A stretch of DNA of 5,613 bases, from NCBI GenBank assembly GCA_029262715.1, contig JAJCYX010000299.1:1-5613 (forward strand). Reading direction: 5' to 3'. The notes under the pieces are model-generated. The model worked only from the letters and a program-made list of their open reading frames with translations. It was not told where the DNA came from and did no database searches. This document shows positions 5,432 to 5,613 of this stretch, in pieces; positions within the stretch are counted from its first letter, which is position 1, and each line of letters starts with the position of its first letter. The DNA is from Chloroflexota bacterium. Lineage in GTDB: Bacteria; Chloroflexota; Dehalococcoidia; Lucifugimonadales; Lucifugimonadaceae. The position numbers and the translations under genes are program-made.

Positions 5432-5613
5432 ATGAAGATCACTGAAGCGTCTGTCACACCGGTTCCATCTCACTACCGAAAAGAGCTCGGCAAGAACGCA
5501 TACATCGACAACATCGGTATGCAACGTCTCGAATGGGTTGTGCGGGCACGCACCGATTCAGGTATCGAAGGCGTGGTCATCGCCAACCGTTTCATGCGTG
5601 AAGGTCGTGTGGA
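5432..5613 (+). CDS. Enolase-superfamily protein (mandelate racemase/muconate lactonizing enzyme type), N-terminal part
   Basis: The first 60 residues are visible before the window ends. They begin MKITEASVTPVP and continue with MQRLEWVVRARTDSGIEGVV, the beta-strand pattern of the N-terminal capping domain of enolase-superfamily enzymes, where 'vrv.td.G..G.gE'-like strands are typical. The superfamily abstracts a proton alpha to a carboxylate to give racemisation, dehydration or cycloisomerisation. The barrel with the catalytic Lys/His and the metal ligands is beyond the edge, so the reaction cannot be assigned. Sugar-acid dehydratases, dipeptide epimerases and N-acylamino acid racemases are all in the family. 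The gene is preceded 48 bp upstream by the aminoacylase-like gene on the same strand with no terminator visible between them, so an operon is likely. Confidence 0.7.
   Translation, partial: MKITEASVTPVPSHYRKELGKNAYIDNIGMQRLEWVVRARTDSGIEGVVIANRFMREGRV

Overview
The window joins one end of an integrated mobile element to a stretch of metabolic genes. Base composition is moderately GC-rich. The mix of a formylglycine-type sulfatase, a D-aminoacylase-family amidohydrolase and the start of an enolase-superfamily gene is typical of heterotrophic bacteria that carry large paralogous hydrolase and racemase families. Marine Chloroflexota (SAR202-like) and some Actinomycetota fit, but no marker gene is present, so the taxonomic placement is a low-confidence inference.

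Left part (1 to about 1448): the end of an integrative element. It holds the 3' part of a small gene with a four-cysteine zinc-ribbon pattern, a full-length tyrosine integrase overlapping that gene by 11 bp, and a short non-coding segment with two pairs of tandem direct repeats. It stops in the 3' half of a tRNA-Gly (anticodon CCC) that has no 5' half in this window. This is the usual layout of an element integrated in the 3' end of a tRNA gene: integrase, arm-type sites, att core, then chromosome. The restored full tRNA should lie beyond the left edge.

Right part (about 1449 to 5613): chromosomal metabolic genes. A cytoplasmic type I sulfatase on the minus strand faces the att site. Divergent from it is a stand-alone cupin like the C-terminal domain of ManC (mannose-6-phosphate isomerase type). 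After a gap of about 340 bp containing a 7-bp-arm inverted repeat, an N-acyl-D-amino-acid deacylase-like gene is followed 48 bp later by the start of an enolase-superfamily gene (mandelate racemase/muconate lactonizing enzyme type), which runs off the edge. These last two probably form an operon.

No CRISPR array, rRNA, complete tRNA or transposase was seen. The most informative features are the tRNA-Gly att junction with its candidate integrase-binding repeats and the small zinc-ribbon gene coupled to the integrase.
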